64,000 nucleotides of DNA from an uncultured Cryomorphaceae bacterium (GTDB lineage Bacteria > Bacteroidota > Bacteroidia > Flavobacteriales > Schleiferiaceae): positions 1,752,068 through 1,816,067 of the forward strand of contig CAKZJV010000007.1 in the NCBI GenBank assembly GCA_937120475.1, given 5' to 3'. Each line of letters begins with the position of its first letter. Position 1 is the first letter of the stretch. Positions 9,468 through 19,315 of this stretch are shown piece by piece. The position numbers and the translations under genes were made by a program. Under the pieces are notes generated by a model. That model saw nothing but the letters and a program-made list of their open reading frames with translations. It did not search any database and had not been told where the DNA came from.

Positions 9468-9911
9468 ATGAACATGTACAGTTTTTTGAAGTCCGTCCAC
9501 TCCTTTATACCCTACATTTTACTGTTCCTTCTCATGGTATCCATACTGGTGTTTACCATCAAGTGGGTAAGTAAAAGGAATTTTGCCAAAGGGGATAAAA
9601 TGCTGGCCCTTTTCACCCTCATTTTTTCCCATGTACAGTTCCTGGTAGGGCTGATTCTTTATTTTATCAGCCCGCTGGTAACCACTGCTTTTAAGAATTC
9701 CGACCAGATAATGTCCAATGACACTTATCGCTTTTACGCGGTGGAGCATATTTTGACGATGCTACTGGCCGTAATCATGATTACGCTCGGCTACCGAAAA
9801 TCTAAAAAAGCAGGCACCGCTACTGCCAAATTCAGAAACCTCACGCTGCTTTACCTGTTAGGTTTTATCCTGATGTTATCCAGAATTCCCTGGGAAGCCT
9901 GGTCTCAATAA
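9468..9911 (+). CDS. Four-helix integral membrane protein, unknown function
   Basis: 147 aa with four predicted membrane segments (about residues 14-32, 45-68, 89-107, 121-139). Conserved-looking polar positions within or beside helices include the HVQF and VEHIL histidines, so heme or metal binding of the cytochrome b561 sort is possible but unproven. It ends 4 nt before the hflX start, suggesting an operon. The next in-frame ATG (9474) is an alternative start. Confidence 0.7.
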   Translation: MNMYSFLKSVHSFIPYILLFLLMVSILVFTIKWVSKRNFAKGDKMLALFTLIFSHVQFLVGLILYFISPLVTTAFKNSDQIMSNDTYRFYAVEHILTMLLAVIMITLGYRKSKKAGTATAKFRNLTLLYLLGFILMLSRIPWEAWSQ

Positions 9912-9915
9912 ATTT

Positions 9916-11109
9916 ATGATCGAAGTAAAAAGGAAAAAAGATATTCGTGAAACCACGGTACTGATCGGGGTGGTTAATCAATACCAAACCGAGGAAAAGG
10001 TTGACGAATACTTGGATGAACTGGCCTTTTTGGCCGATACTGCCGGAGCAGACACGGTTAAACGATTCACCCAAAAACTGAATAAACCCAGCCCTAAAAC
10101 CTTTTTAGGGAGCGGAAAAATCAGTGAAATAGCCCTTTACATCAAAGAGCACTCGGTGGATATGGCCATTTTTGATGATGAGCTCTCCCCCTCACAGCTC
10201 AAAAACGTTGAGAAAATACTCAACTGTAAGGTGTTGGACCGAACCAACCTTATCCTCGATATTTTTGCGGCCCGCGCTCAAACCTCCTATGCCCGAACTC
10301 AGGTAGAGCTGGCCCAATACGAATACCTATTACCCCGCCTCACCAATATGTGGACCCACTTGAGCAAACAAAAAGGAGGTATTGGTATGAAGGGGCCCGG
10401 TGAAACTGAAATTGAAACCGACCGCAGGATTGTACGCGATAAGATCAGCCTTTTAAAGAGCAAGCTGGAGAAAATTGATAAACAAATGGCTATTCAGCGC
10501 GGTAACCGTGGTTCACTGGTAAGGGCGGCATTGGTAGGCTACACCAACGTGGGAAAATCCACCTTAATGAATATCCTCAGCAAGTCTGAAGTATTTGCCG
10601 AAAATAAACTTTTTGCCACCCTGGACACCACGGTACGTAAAGTGGTGGTTAAAAACCTGCCCTTCCTTTTGACCGATACGGTTGGGTTTATCCGTAAACT
10701 GCCTACCCAGTTGGTAGAATCCTTTAAATCTACCCTGGATGAAGTTCGGGAAGCAGATGTACTGATACACGTGATTGATATTTCCCACCCCAATTTTGAA
10801 GAACACATTGAAACGGTAAATCAAACCATCCGTGAAATTGACAAGCAGGAAAAGCCCACCCTGATGGTGTTTAATAAGATTGATGCCTTTTCCTATGTGG
10901 AGAGGGACGAGGACGATATAGCCCCCAAAACCCGCATCCACTATTCACTGGATGATTGGCGCAAAACTTACCTGGGCCGCAATCGCACCAATGTGGTTTT
11001 TATATCGGCCCAGAAAAAACAAAATATGGATGAACTCAGGGAGAGCCTTTACCAGATGATCGCTGAAATACACACAGAACGTTTTCCCTACAACAACTTT
11101 CTGTATTAG
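9916..11109 (+). CDS. hflX: GTPase HflX
   Basis: 397 aa. The N-terminal HflX domain (about residues 10-195, containing TFLGSGKI and the coiled ERR/GPGETEIETDRR region) precedes a GTPase domain with the P-loop GYTNVGKST (208-216), G3 DTVGF and G4 NKID. Family role: ribosome-associated GTPase that splits stalled or stressed 70S ribosomes. It is the last gene of a short plus-strand run with the preceding small membrane protein. Confidence 0.96.
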   Translation: MIEVKRKKDIRETTVLIGVVNQYQTEEKVDEYLDELAFLADTAGADTVKRFTQKLNKPSPKTFLGSGKISEIALYIKEHSVDMAIFDDELSPSQLKNVEKILNCKVLDRTNLILDIFAARAQTSYARTQVELAQYEYLLPRLTNMWTHLSKQKGGIGMKGPGETEIETDRRIVRDKISLLKSKLEKIDKQMAIQRGNRGSLVRAALVGYTNVGKSTLMNILSKSEVFAENKLFATLDTTVRKVVVKNLPFLLTDTVGFIRKLPTQLVESFKSTLDEVREADVLIHVIDISHPNFEEHIETVNQTIREIDKQEKPTLMVFNKIDAFSYVERDEDDIAPKTRIHYSLDDWRKTYLGRNRTNVVFISAQKKQNMDELRESLYQMIAEIHTERFPYNNFLY

Positions 11110-11198
11110 TACCACTCCCGGTAAGCTTCCCTTTTTTGAGCATGATCATTCCAAACACTTTATCTACCTTTCAGGTTATACTTTAAACCGCTGCCATA

Positions 11199-13475
11199 AT
11201 GCCCAAAAAATCAAAAAACCAGGATATACTGGATTACCACAGTAAAGTACGTCCCGGTAAAATTGAAGTTATTCCTACCAAACCGAGCAATAGCCAGCGT
11301 GACCTTTCCATTGCCTATTCGCCCGGAGTGGCAGAGCCCTGTAAAGAAATCCACAAAAACCCACAGGACGTTTATAAATATACTGCTAAAGGCAACCTGG
11401 TAGCTGTAATTTCAAACGGTACGGCTGTATTAGGCCTGGGTGATATAGGGCCGGAAGCCAGTAAACCAGTTATGGAAGGTAAAGGCGTGCTTTTTAAAAT
11501 ATTTGCCGATATCGATGTTTTTGACCTTGAACTGGACTGCCGCGACCCGGATCACTTCATAGAAACGGTAAAAGCCCTGGAGCCCACTTTTGGAGGTATA
11601 AACCTGGAAGACATTAAAGCCCCCGATGCCTTTTATATTGAAAGGCGCCTGAAAGAAGAAACCAATATACCGGTAATGCATGATGACCAGCACGGTACCG
11701 CTATAATTACCGGGGCGGCACTGATCAATGCCCTGGAGCTGGTTGGCAAAAATATCGGGGCGGTAAAAGTAGTTTTTAACGGTGCCGGTGCCAGTGCCGT
11801 AAGTTGCGCCAGCCTTTTTATTTCGTTGGGGGTAAAAGCGGAAAACCTTTTTATGCTTGACAGTAAAGGAGTGATTAATACCAGCCGCAATGCCGGGAAA
11901 CTTACCGAAGAAAAAAAGAGTTTTATCCGGGATACCGAAGCCTCGGAGCTAAAAGATATTATTAAGAATGCCGATGTATTTGTGGGCCTTTCTACGGGGG
12001 GCGTACTAAATAAAAAGATGGTACAGTCCATGGCGGCCAACCCCATTGTGTTTGCCCTGGCCAATCCCGATCCGGAAATAAGCTATAAGGATGCCGTGTC
12101 CGCCCGTGAAGATATCATAATGGCCACCGGGCGTTCCGATAACCCCAACCAGGTAAACAATGTACTGGGCTTCCCTTATATTTTCAGGGGAGCATTGGAT
12201 GTGAGGGCCCGCAAAATCAATGAAGAAATGAAGCTGGCCGCGGTAAAAGCCATTGCTAACCTGGCCAAGGAAACCGTACCGGAAATTGTAAATCTGGCTT
12301 ACAACCAGGCCAACCTTTCCTTTGGTAAAGATTATATTATCCCTAAACCCTTTGACCCTCGTCTCATTTACAAGGTAGCCCCAGCAGTGGCCAGGGCCGC
12401 CATGGATTCAGGGGTGGCACGTGTGCCTATCGAAGACTGGGAAGCTTACCGCGAAGAGCTGATCGACCGTTTGGGTAGAGATGACAAGTTTATACGCCTG
12501 GCCCAGGAAAAGGCCCAGCGCAATCCACAAAGGGTAATACTGGCGGAAGGTGATAACCTTAAGGTACTGAAAGCCGCACAAATAGTAATGGAAGAACGGT
12601 TGGCTATACCCATATTGCTGGGAAACCGCAAAAAGATCGAGTCGCTGGTAGAGGAACACAACCTGGAGCTGGATAATGTGCAGATTATAGACCCGTTTAT
12701 GGATCATGAAGCGGCTGACAGGTACGCCCAGGTGCTTTACCAAAAACGTATGCGCAAGGGAATTACCCTTAGCGATGCCAGCAAAAAGATGCGCGACCGC
12801 AATTACTTCGGGGCCGTTATGCTGGAAATGGGTGAAGCCGATGCCTTTATTTCCGGCAGCACTAAAAAATATACAGAGGTACTGTCACCACTCTTCGAAG
12901 TAATCGGCACCGACCCCAACGTGAGCCTGGTTTCGGGCATCTACATCATGCTTTCCAAAAGAGGGCCCATGTTTTTTGCCGACACTACCATTAATGAAGA
13001 CCCAACGGCTGAACAGCTGGTGGAAATTACGCTGCAGGTAACCAACCTCATTAAAAGGATCAACTTAAAGCCCAAAGTAGCCCTTTTATCGTACAGCAAC
13101 TTTGGCTCTTCGCGCAAGCGGGAGGCCAGTAAAATGCAAAAAGCGGTAAAAATATTACGCTCCGAACACCCGGAATTGGTGGTGGATGGCGAAATGCAAG
13201 CCAACTTCGCCCTCAATAATGAATTGTTAAAAGAAACCTTTCCGTTTAGTGAATTGGTAAAAAACCGGCCCAACGCTTTTATATTTCCCAACCTGGCCGC
13301 AGGGAATATTGCCTATAAAATGTTACAATCTTTCGAGTCGGCCGAAGCTCTAGGCCCTATTCTGGTGGGCATTAATAAGCCCGCCCACGTGCTTCAAATG
13401 GGGAGCAGCCTGCGCGAGATTGTAAATATGATTACCCTGGCTTCGGTTGATGCTCAAACTCGTAAAAAAACCTGA
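11199..13475 (+). CDS. maeB: NADP-dependent malic enzyme with phosphotransacetylase-like C-terminal domain
   Basis: 758 aa. The N-terminal ~420 residues are malic enzyme ([30 protein letters not shown] and a Rossmann segment [12 protein letters not shown]). The C-terminal ~320 residues resemble phosphate acetyl/butyryl transferase ([16 protein letters not shown], ...[12 protein letters not shown]). This is the usual MaeB fusion, where the C-terminal part is regulatory (acetyl-CoA sensing in E. coli MaeB). It decarboxylates malate to pyruvate and makes NADPH. The Usp gene starts 2 nt after the stop. Confidence 0.94.
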   Translation: MPKKSKNQDILDYHSKVRPGKIEVIPTKPSNSQRDLSIAYSPGVAEPCKEIHKNPQDVYKYTAKGNLVAVISNGTAVLGLGDIGPEASKPVMEGKGVLFKIFADIDVFDLELDCRDPDHFIETVKALEPTFGGINLEDIKAPDAFYIERRLKEETNIPVMHDDQHGTAIITGAALINALELVGKNIGAVKVVFNGAGASAVSCASLFISLGVKAENLFMLDSKGVINTSRNAGKLTEEKKSFIRDTEASELKDIIKNADVFVGLSTGGVLNKKMVQSMAANPIVFALANPDPEISYKDAVSAREDIIMATGRSDNPNQVNNVLGFPYIFRGALDVRARKINEEMKLAAVKAIANLAKETVPEIVNLAYNQANLSFGKDYIIPKPFDPRLIYKVAPAVARAAMDSGVARVPIEDWEAYREELIDRLGRDDKFIRLAQEKAQRNPQRVILAEGDNLKVLKAAQIVMEERLAIPILLGNRKKIESLVEEHNLELDNVQIIDPFMDHEAADRYAQVLYQKRMRKGITLSDASKKMRDRNYFGAVMLEMGEADAFISGSTKKYTEVLSPLFEVIGTDPNVSLVSGIYIMLSKRGPMFFADTTINEDPTAEQLVEITLQVTNLIKRINLKPKVALLSYSNFGSSRKREASKMQKAVKILRSEHPELVVDGEMQANFALNNELLKETFPFSELVKNRPNAFIFPNLAAGNIAYKMLQSFESAEALGPILVGINKPAHVLQMGSSLREIVNMITLASVDAQTRKKT

Positions 13476-13477
13476 TC

Positions 13478-14278
13478 ATGAATATTTTATCACCCACTGA
13501 TTTTTCAGTAAATGCCGAGCTGGCCACCCAGTTTGCCATTGATCTGACCCGGCTTTCCGGAGGGCAATTATTTTGCTTCCACTCCTATGACCTCCCCTAC
13601 TCCGACCGGAGTATGAGTACCTCCCTGATGGATGCCATGCGCAAAAATGCGGAGGAAAACATGACTATTTTTGAAGCTAAGTTGCGTAACCAAAATGTAA
13701 AAGCGCATACTGATGTGGTTATTGGTAACCCCATTCGCATGGCTAAAGAGTTGGTAAAACGGTATAACATTAACATGGTGGTAATGGGTACCAAAGGGGC
13801 CAGCGGCCTGGAGGAGTTCCTGATTGGCTCCAATGCGGCTTCCGTAATTCAAAATGTGGATATACCGGTTTATGTAATACCTCCTCACTCCAAATTAAAA
13901 CCGGTTAAAAAGATTGTGCTCGCCTCTGACCTTGTCCTTAAAAATAAAGAGCAGCCGCTGCAAAGGTTAAAAGCCTTTGCCGACCTTTATGGTGCTAGTA
14001 TTGACATAGTTCACATAAAAAAGGACCGTGATGACAGCGAAGCTACCCAACAATTTCTGGAAGAGTGTTTTGGGAACACGCCCTACACCTTTACGGAGAT
14101 TCATGATGAGAATGTGGAAAATGCCATTTTAAATGAATGTGAAAACCGCGGGGCTGATGTGCTGGCGGCCATTACCAAACATTATGGTTTTTTTGAAGGC
14201 CTTTTTCACCAAAGCTTTACCTCTAAGCTGGCCTACCATTCTACCATACCTTTGCTGGCCCTACACGAACCCAAATAG
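13478..14278 (+). CDS. Tandem-domain universal stress protein
   Basis: 266 aa with two Usp domains (about 1-140 and 145-262). The first keeps the ATP-binding signature GTKGASGLEEFLIGSNAASVI. The second has lost most of it (ITKHYGFFEGLFHQSFTSKL), so only one nucleotide site is expected. It starts 2 nt after the malic enzyme stop, and DAHP synthase follows 14 nt later, so these three genes are probably one transcript. The link to malic enzyme suggests a role tied to energy or redox state (inference). Confidence 0.9.
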   Translation: MNILSPTDFSVNAELATQFAIDLTRLSGGQLFCFHSYDLPYSDRSMSTSLMDAMRKNAEENMTIFEAKLRNQNVKAHTDVVIGNPIRMAKELVKRYNINMVVMGTKGASGLEEFLIGSNAASVIQNVDIPVYVIPPHSKLKPVKKIVLASDLVLKNKEQPLQRLKAFADLYGASIDIVHIKKDRDDSEATQQFLEECFGNTPYTFTEIHDENVENAILNECENRGADVLAAITKHYGFFEGLFHQSFTSKLAYHSTIPLLALHEPK

Positions 14279-14292
14279 CGAATAACAGAAAT

Positions 14293-15390
14293 ATGGATGT
14301 AACTCATCCTTTAGCTAAATGGCTGAATAAAAACGTAAAACTACCCCTCATTGCGGGGCCCTGCAGCGTGGAAAGCGAGGCGCAGATGATGGAAACCGCA
14401 CGAGGAATAGCCGATACTGGTATGGCGGTAGCCCTGCGGGGCGGAGTCTGGAAACCGCGCACCAAACCCGGTTCTTTTGAGGGAATCGGTGTTCCGGCAT
14501 TGCGATGGCTTAAGCAGGCAGGTAACGAAGTAGGCCTTCCGGTTATTACCGAAGTGGCCAATGCCTACCACGTGGAAGAGGCTTTGAAAGCCGAAGTGGA
14601 CATGCTTTGGATTGGAGCGAGAACCACGGTAAATCCATTTTACGTTCAGGAAATTGCCGATGCCCTGGAGGGAGTGGATATACCGGTATGGGTTAAAAAT
14701 CCCATCCACCCTGAAGTAGGGCTTTGGCTGGGAGCCCTGGAGAGACTGCATAGCTCCGGCATCCAAAAGCTGGGAGCTATCCACCGGGGTTTCTATTCTT
14801 ACCAGAGCAACCCCTTCCGCAATGAACCCAAGTGGGAAGTTTCCTTTGAATTACGCAGGCTGGCCCCGCAGGTGCCCATTATTTGCGATCCCAGTCATAT
14901 TGCCGGTAAGCGTGAACTGATCAAGGAAGTGTGCCAAAGCGGGTTAGACCTGGGTATGGACGGTTTTATGATTGAAACCCATTGCAACCCGGATAAAGCT
15001 CTTAGTGACGCACGCCAGCAAATAACCCCGGCCCACCTGAAAGAGCTCATTCAAAGCCTGGAAACGCGTAGTGAACTAATAGACGATCAACGGTTTATTG
15101 CCCGCCTGGAAGAATTGAGAGGCCGTATTGATAAGCTGGATCATGCCCTGCTGGACATCTTACGCGAAAGGGTTTCCATAGTGGAGTCCATAAGTGAGGT
15201 TAAAGCCGAGCACCAGGTGAAAATTTTCCAGATGAAGCGTTGGTTCAAGATTCTCGAAAATCGCGAGAATTATGGCGAACACCTTCTTCTCGATCCCGAG
15301 TTTGTACACGAACTCTTCCAATTGATCCACAAGTACTCCATTGACGTTCAGATTAAAGCGCTGCAGGGCCAAAAGGACTTAAGTTCCTAA
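14293..15390 (+). CDS. Bifunctional DAHP synthase / chorismate mutase (type II)
   Basis: 365 aa. The N-terminal ~260 residues are a KdsA-like (AroG/AroA-beta) DAHP synthase with LIAGPCSVES, RGGVWKPRTKPGSFEG, WIGARTTVNPF, AIHRGFYSY and CDPSHIAGKR. The C-terminal ~90 residues (ELRGRIDKLDHALLDILRERVS...) are an AroQ chorismate mutase helix bundle. It catalyses the first shikimate step and the branch to prephenate, and fusion usually gives feedback control through the mutase domain. It is third in the presumed malic enzyme-Usp transcript. Confidence 0.94.
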   Translation: MDVTHPLAKWLNKNVKLPLIAGPCSVESEAQMMETARGIADTGMAVALRGGVWKPRTKPGSFEGIGVPALRWLKQAGNEVGLPVITEVANAYHVEEALKAEVDMLWIGARTTVNPFYVQEIADALEGVDIPVWVKNPIHPEVGLWLGALERLHSSGIQKLGAIHRGFYSYQSNPFRNEPKWEVSFELRRLAPQVPIICDPSHIAGKRELIKEVCQSGLDLGMDGFMIETHCNPDKALSDARQQITPAHLKELIQSLETRSELIDDQRFIARLEELRGRIDKLDHALLDILRERVSIVESISEVKAEHQVKIFQMKRWFKILENRENYGEHLLLDPEFVHELFQLIHKYSIDVQIKALQGQKDLSS

Positions 15391-15464
15391 AGCACCCCGG
15401 GGAAGGCAAAAGCCTTGCAAGCCGGAAATTGGCGAGCATAAGAATGGCTGGCAAAAAGAGAGTA

Positions 15465-15491
15465 TAAAAAAATCCCGCTAAACAGCGGGAT
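15465..15491 (-). terminator. Rho-independent terminator for the small secreted peptide gene
   Basis: An 8-bp stem ATCCCGCT/AGCGGGAT with a 4-nt loop. On the minus strand it is followed by a run of T (complement of 15465-15471). It lies about 30 nt after the stop of the 85-aa gene. The plus strand has only a short T run, so it may also weakly end the DAHP synthase transcript. Confidence 0.85.
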
Positions 15492-15520
15492 TTATAGAGT
15501 TAATAATTAGCACATTACAA

Positions 15521-15778
15521 TCAAGGATTGAGTCCGGGACCAACGGGACCCTCACACATATCACAGGCATCCCAGTGGATCCCATCCCTGTCCCGTACGT
15601 TTTCTGCATCGTCCACATAGTCCCAGGTGTCAGGACCCAAATAACAACGGCAATCGTCCGGATCGTAATGAACGCTGGTTTCCGGTTCGGAAGTAACTAA
15701 CATGGCACTGCAAAGTAGTCCACTAAAAAAAATGGCCAGCCCAAGTACCTTAAAAACGGAGTTCTTCATAATTTTCAT
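15521..15778 (-). CDS. Small secreted acidic Cys-motif peptide, unknown function
   Basis: 85 aa (82 if ATG 15769 is used). The N-terminal hydrophobic segment (residues 7-28) is a signal peptide or anchor; there is no good lipobox around Cys23. The mature part is very acidic (many Asp) and has two Cys pairs, Cys43-x-Cys45 and Cys72-x2-Cys75, ending in a Gly/Pro tail. It sits alone with its own terminator, which supports it being real. The pattern recalls the short exported Cys peptides common in Bacteroidota, but no NVEALA-type motif is present. Function unknown; metal binding or a disulphide fold is possible. Confidence 0.7.
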   Translation of the reverse strand: MKIMKNSVFKVLGLAIFFSGLLCSAMLVTSEPETSVHYDPDDCRCYLGPDTWDYVDDAENVRDRDGIHWDACDMCEGPVGPGLNP

Positions 15779-16173
15779 CTTGTTTAATTATTAAATTAAT
15801 AAAGGGTTTGAGCCCGTTAAAAAGTAGGAAGCCTGCGCCAGGAAAAGCCGTTTACTAGTGTTGAGAAGTTGAATTCAAAATCTCCAATGGTACCAAACAC
15901 TGCCTTTCACCGGCCGTAATACCCGAACTTTTTACCCGGATCTCATAGTAACTACCCCTAAAGCTATCCCTTAAACCCGCTTTGATGAAGCCGGAATTCA
16001 TGAACAGCCTAAAAATGAGCTTAAGTGCCCTGCTTTTGCCAAGCATGGGGTTTTTTAGATTTTAGAGCTGAGACTTTAGAAAGCTCGTGGATTGCTGCGC
16101 CCTGCCGTTGTTATGCCCATTCCACCAAAGCAAATTATCCTTACTAAATTGTGGCCCTTACTGAGTTTGATTT
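15779..16173 (+). other. 395-nt intergenic region, no gene seen
   Basis: This divergent region between the 85-aa peptide gene and recJ must hold both promoters. I see no convincing TTTG/TAnnTTTG pair, no strong hairpin and no RNA gene. A 63-codon minus-strand frame at 15855-16046 has no family-like features. Confidence 0.6.
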
Positions 16174-17895
16174 ATGGAATACCAATGGCGGCCTAACCAA
16201 AAGCCTGATCCGGTTAAGATTGATCACCTGCAAAAGGAATTGGGGATTAACACCCACTTATGCCAGCTCCTCGTACAACGCGGGATAGAACACTTTGATG
16301 AAGCCAGGGACTTTTTCCGGCCTTCTCTTCAAAAGTTACACGACCCCTTTAAAATGCGGGATATGGACCAAGCCGTATCCCGCATCAATACGGCCATACA
16401 AGCAGAGGAAAAAATATTAATCTACGGAGACTACGATGTGGATGGCACCACGGCCGTAGCACTGGTCAGCTCTTTTCTAAAAGATCACTATCCGCACCTG
16501 GAAACCTATATACCCGACCGTTACAGCGAGGGATACGGGGTTTCCATACAAGGCATCGATTACGCTCACCAAAAGGGTATTACACTCATCATAGCGCTTG
16601 ACTGCGGGGTAAAAGCCATAGAGCAGGTGAAGTACGCCCACTCTCTCGGTATAGAATTCATTATTTGCGATCACCACCTTCCGGGGGATGAGCTGCCCAA
16701 GGCAGTGGCCCTACTGGATCCTAAACGACCCGGTTGCCCCTACCCCTATAAAGAACTCAGCGGTTGCGGCATAGGCTTTAAGCTGGTGCAGGCCCTGTGC
16801 CAAAACTGGAAACTCAACGATGAGCAATGGCTGCCCTTCTTGGACCTTCTGGCGGTAAGTATCGGCTCGGACATTGTTCCCATTACCGGTGAAAACCGAA
16901 TCCTTGCCTATCATGGCCTAAAAAAAATCAATAAATCCCCCCGGCCAGGTTTTGCGCGCCTCAAGGAACTGGCCGGGAAAAAGGAAAAGGAACTCAGCAT
17001 AATGGATGTGGTGTTCATGATTGGGCCACGCATCAATGCCGCTGGCCGGATTTCACACGGCAAACTGGCCGTGAATCTTTTAACGGGCACCAATACCGAA
17101 CAGATTGAGTTGGACTCCGCCACCATTAATGAACAGAACAGTGAGCGCAAGGAGCTGGATCGCTCCGTAACGGCCGCAGCACTCGACATGATAGAAGAGA
17201 TGCAGGAGCAGGATCGCTTTACCACGGTGGTTTACCATAAAAGCTGGCACAAGGGAGTAATCGGTATAGTGGCCTCCCGCCTTATGGAAACGTATTACCG
17301 CCCAACCGTGGTTTTTACCGAAAGTAACGGTCGGCTTTCAGGTTCGGCCCGTTCGGTTCATGGTTTTGATATATACGAGGCCCTGGAACATTGTGATCAC
17401 CTCCTGGAGCAGTTCGGGGGGCACAAATACGCGGCCGGTATGACCTTGACCCCGGAAAAGTTCGGGGCTTTTAAAGATACCTTTGAAAAGGTAGTAAGAG
17501 AATCCATTTTACCGGAACACCGGAAGCCGTTTATCCCGGTGGACCTGAAACTTTCACTGGATCAAGTAAGCCGTGGTTTTTACCGCATACTGCAACAGTT
17601 CGCCCCCTTTGGCCCTGGCAATATGAACCCCGTATTTCAAACCGATTATTTGCAGGATACCGGTCATAGCCGCGTGGTGGGTAGTGACGGATTGCACCTC
17701 AAGGTGGTACTTCAGGAACCCGCCAGTGGACTAAGCATAGATGGTATTGGCTTTGGCTTAGCCGGCAAAATGAGTTTGCTGATGACGGGTAAGCCGCTCT
17801 CCGTTGTTTATCACCTGGATGAAAACGAATTCAACGGGCAAAAAAACCTGCAACTGAGGGTAAAGGATATAAAATTGACAGAAGAAGTGGGTTAG
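16174..17895 (+). CDS. recJ: Single-stranded-DNA-specific exonuclease RecJ
   Basis: 573 aa, usual length. The DHH phosphoesterase motifs are in order: IYGDYDVDGTTA, ALDCGVKA, CDHHLPG and SIGSDIVP, then the DHHA1 part (GRISHGKLA, SGSARSVHGFDIYEAL, FGGHKYAAGMTL), then a C-terminal OB-like domain. It is a 5'-3' ssDNA exonuclease for recombination and mismatch/base-excision repair. The last 4 nt overlap the converging M23 peptidase gene. Confidence 0.97.
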   Translation: MEYQWRPNQKPDPVKIDHLQKELGINTHLCQLLVQRGIEHFDEARDFFRPSLQKLHDPFKMRDMDQAVSRINTAIQAEEKILIYGDYDVDGTTAVALVSSFLKDHYPHLETYIPDRYSEGYGVSIQGIDYAHQKGITLIIALDCGVKAIEQVKYAHSLGIEFIICDHHLPGDELPKAVALLDPKRPGCPYPYKELSGCGIGFKLVQALCQNWKLNDEQWLPFLDLLAVSIGSDIVPITGENRILAYHGLKKINKSPRPGFARLKELAGKKEKELSIMDVVFMIGPRINAAGRISHGKLAVNLLTGTNTEQIELDSATINEQNSERKELDRSVTAAALDMIEEMQEQDRFTTVVYHKSWHKGVIGIVASRLMETYYRPTVVFTESNGRLSGSARSVHGFDIYEALEHCDHLLEQFGGHKYAAGMTLTPEKFGAFKDTFEKVVRESILPEHRKPFIPVDLKLSLDQVSRGFYRILQQFAPFGPGNMNPVFQTDYLQDTGHSRVVGSDGLHLKVVLQEPASGLSIDGIGFGLAGKMSLLMTGKPLSVVYHLDENEFNGQKNLQLRVKDIKLTEEVG

Positions 17896-19193
17896 GCTCC
17901 TGCGGAAGCCATCAGCACATCATCATTCTCGGCCTCGATGATCGGCATGGCGTCCAAAAGTTTTTTCCAACGCTCCATAGCCGCGGTATATTCCTCCTGG
18001 TATTCCTCCTTAATGGGTTCGGCTTCTGGCAGATCCTGCTTGTATGGGTCCACCTGAACACCATTTTTCCAGAAGCGATAACAAACGTGCGGTCCGGTGG
18101 CCAAACCGGTGCTACCCACGTAACCGATTACATCCCCTTGTTTCACCACCTTTCCCTTACGCATACCTTTGGCAAACTTGCTCATGTGTAAGTACTGGGT
18201 GGTGTACGTGGAATTATGACGGATTTTTACGTAGTTACCATTGCCCCGCGTGTAGGAAGCGGCAATCACCTGACCATCGGAAGTAGCCATAATGGGCGTA
18301 CCGTGGGGAGCTGCGTAATCGGTTCCGAGGTGTGACTTCCAACGTTTTAATACCGGGTGAAACCGTTTGGGCGAATAACGGCTGGAAATACGGGAAAACT
18401 GCAAAGGTGCCTTTAAAAACGCCTTGCGCAAAGTATTCCCCTCCTCGTCAAAATAGTCCTTGTAATCCTCCTTCTCAAAATAAAACGAGTAGAAAGAACG
18501 GCCACCGTGGTTAAAATCAGCAGCCAGTATCCGGCCGGTACCTACGCTAACGGTATCGTCAATAAATTTTTCTTCGTAAACCAGCTTGAAGTAGTCTCCC
18601 TTTTGGATACGGAAAAAGTCGATTGACCAGGCATAAATATCCGACAAGCTCATGATCAAAGCCGGGGAGGCTCCTTTGGTACGCAGAGCTTCGTACAATG
18701 AAGATTCAATTACCCCGCTCACCTCTTTTTGCCGTACCGTAACCTCTTTCTGACCCTCGTAAACTTTCACGGAATCCTTAAGGTCAAATACATAATAGCT
18801 CACCGGGCTGGATTCATAAACCAGGTATCGCGCTATCCGGGCCGTGTCATTATTTTCACAAAATACCGAGTAGGATTTCCCAATCCGGAGTTTACGAACG
18901 TCAAAAATATCCTGGAAATCGGTAGCGATTTTATTAATAACCGGATAACCAATGCCGTAACCCATCAGGATGTTCCCAAAGCTTTCACCGCTTTGGACCA
19001 CCTTGCTCTCTACTTCAAATGAATCAATGGGAATACCGAACAGTTTTCGAACTGGCGCAGGCTCCGCTTCTACCGTATTTTCCGTATCGGGGGCAGGTGC
19101 AGTAGTATGGTTGGAACGGTAAAGGTATTGGGCAATTAGTAGTGTAAAACAAATGGTGCTGAAAATGGAAATCAGCTTAACTCTTTTCCTCAT
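17892..19193 (-). CDS. M23 family metallopeptidase (cell-wall endopeptidase, MepM/Csd3-like) with HxC variant
   Basis: 433 aa. One N-terminal membrane helix (about residues 6-24), a beta-rich periplasmic region (about 50-255) similar in layout to MepM/Csd3, then a LytM domain (about 275-385). Zinc ligands His288 and Asp292 are seen in HLGTD, and the catalytic His region is QYLHMS. In the final HxH motif the second His, normally a zinc ligand, is Cys371 (GPHVCYRFW). It probably cuts peptidoglycan cross-bridges. The gene is the last of a long minus-strand series. Confidence 0.9.
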   Translation of the reverse strand: MRKRVKLISIFSTICFTLLIAQYLYRSNHTTAPAPDTENTVEAEPAPVRKLFGIPIDSFEVESKVVQSGESFGNILMGYGIGYPVINKIATDFQDIFDVRKLRIGKSYSVFCENNDTARIARYLVYESSPVSYYVFDLKDSVKVYEGQKEVTVRQKEVSGVIESSLYEALRTKGASPALIMSLSDIYAWSIDFFRIQKGDYFKLVYEEKFIDDTVSVGTGRILAADFNHGGRSFYSFYFEKEDYKDYFDEEGNTLRKAFLKAPLQFSRISSRYSPKRFHPVLKRWKSHLGTDYAAPHGTPIMATSDGQVIAASYTRGNGNYVKIRHNSTYTTQYLHMSKFAKGMRKGKVVKQGDVIGYVGSTGLATGPHVCYRFWKNGVQVDPYKQDLPEAEPIKEEYQEEYTAAMERWKKLLDAMPIIEAENDDVLMASAGA

Positions 19194-19229
19194 TAAAATT
19201 CCTTCTGTGTTAACAAATGTTTAAGCGAG

Positions 19230-19248
19230 TTCAAATATATGATTTGAA
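19230..19248. promoter_or_regulatory. Palindrome overlapping a -7-like box before the M23 gene
   Basis: TTCAAAT/ATTTGAA, a perfect 7-bp inverted repeat around a 5-nt centre, lies 37-55 nt upstream of the M23 start. The minus strand of 19239-19232 reads TATATTTG (TAnnTTTG), so a repressor bound here would cover the promoter. The candidate -33 element is not clear. Confidence 0.4.
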
Positions 19249-19293
19249 GTGAATTATGTTGAAGGAATAGTCTGAAATTACCATTTTTTTAAC

Positions 19294-19315
19294 AAAAAAA
19301 GCTCCGTTTGAGCCT
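19294..19315 (-). terminator. Rho-independent terminator of the tryptophan 2,3-dioxygenase gene
   Basis: On the minus strand AGGCTC, a 5-nt loop, GAGCTT (one G-T pair) is followed by a T run. It begins inside the dioxygenase stop codon, which separates this gene from the M23 gene downstream. Confidence 0.65.

Noticed and set aside
15855-16046. 63-codon minus-strand frame in the recJ upstream region
   Set aside because: No signal peptide, no recognisable domain and no promoter or terminator; treated as chance.
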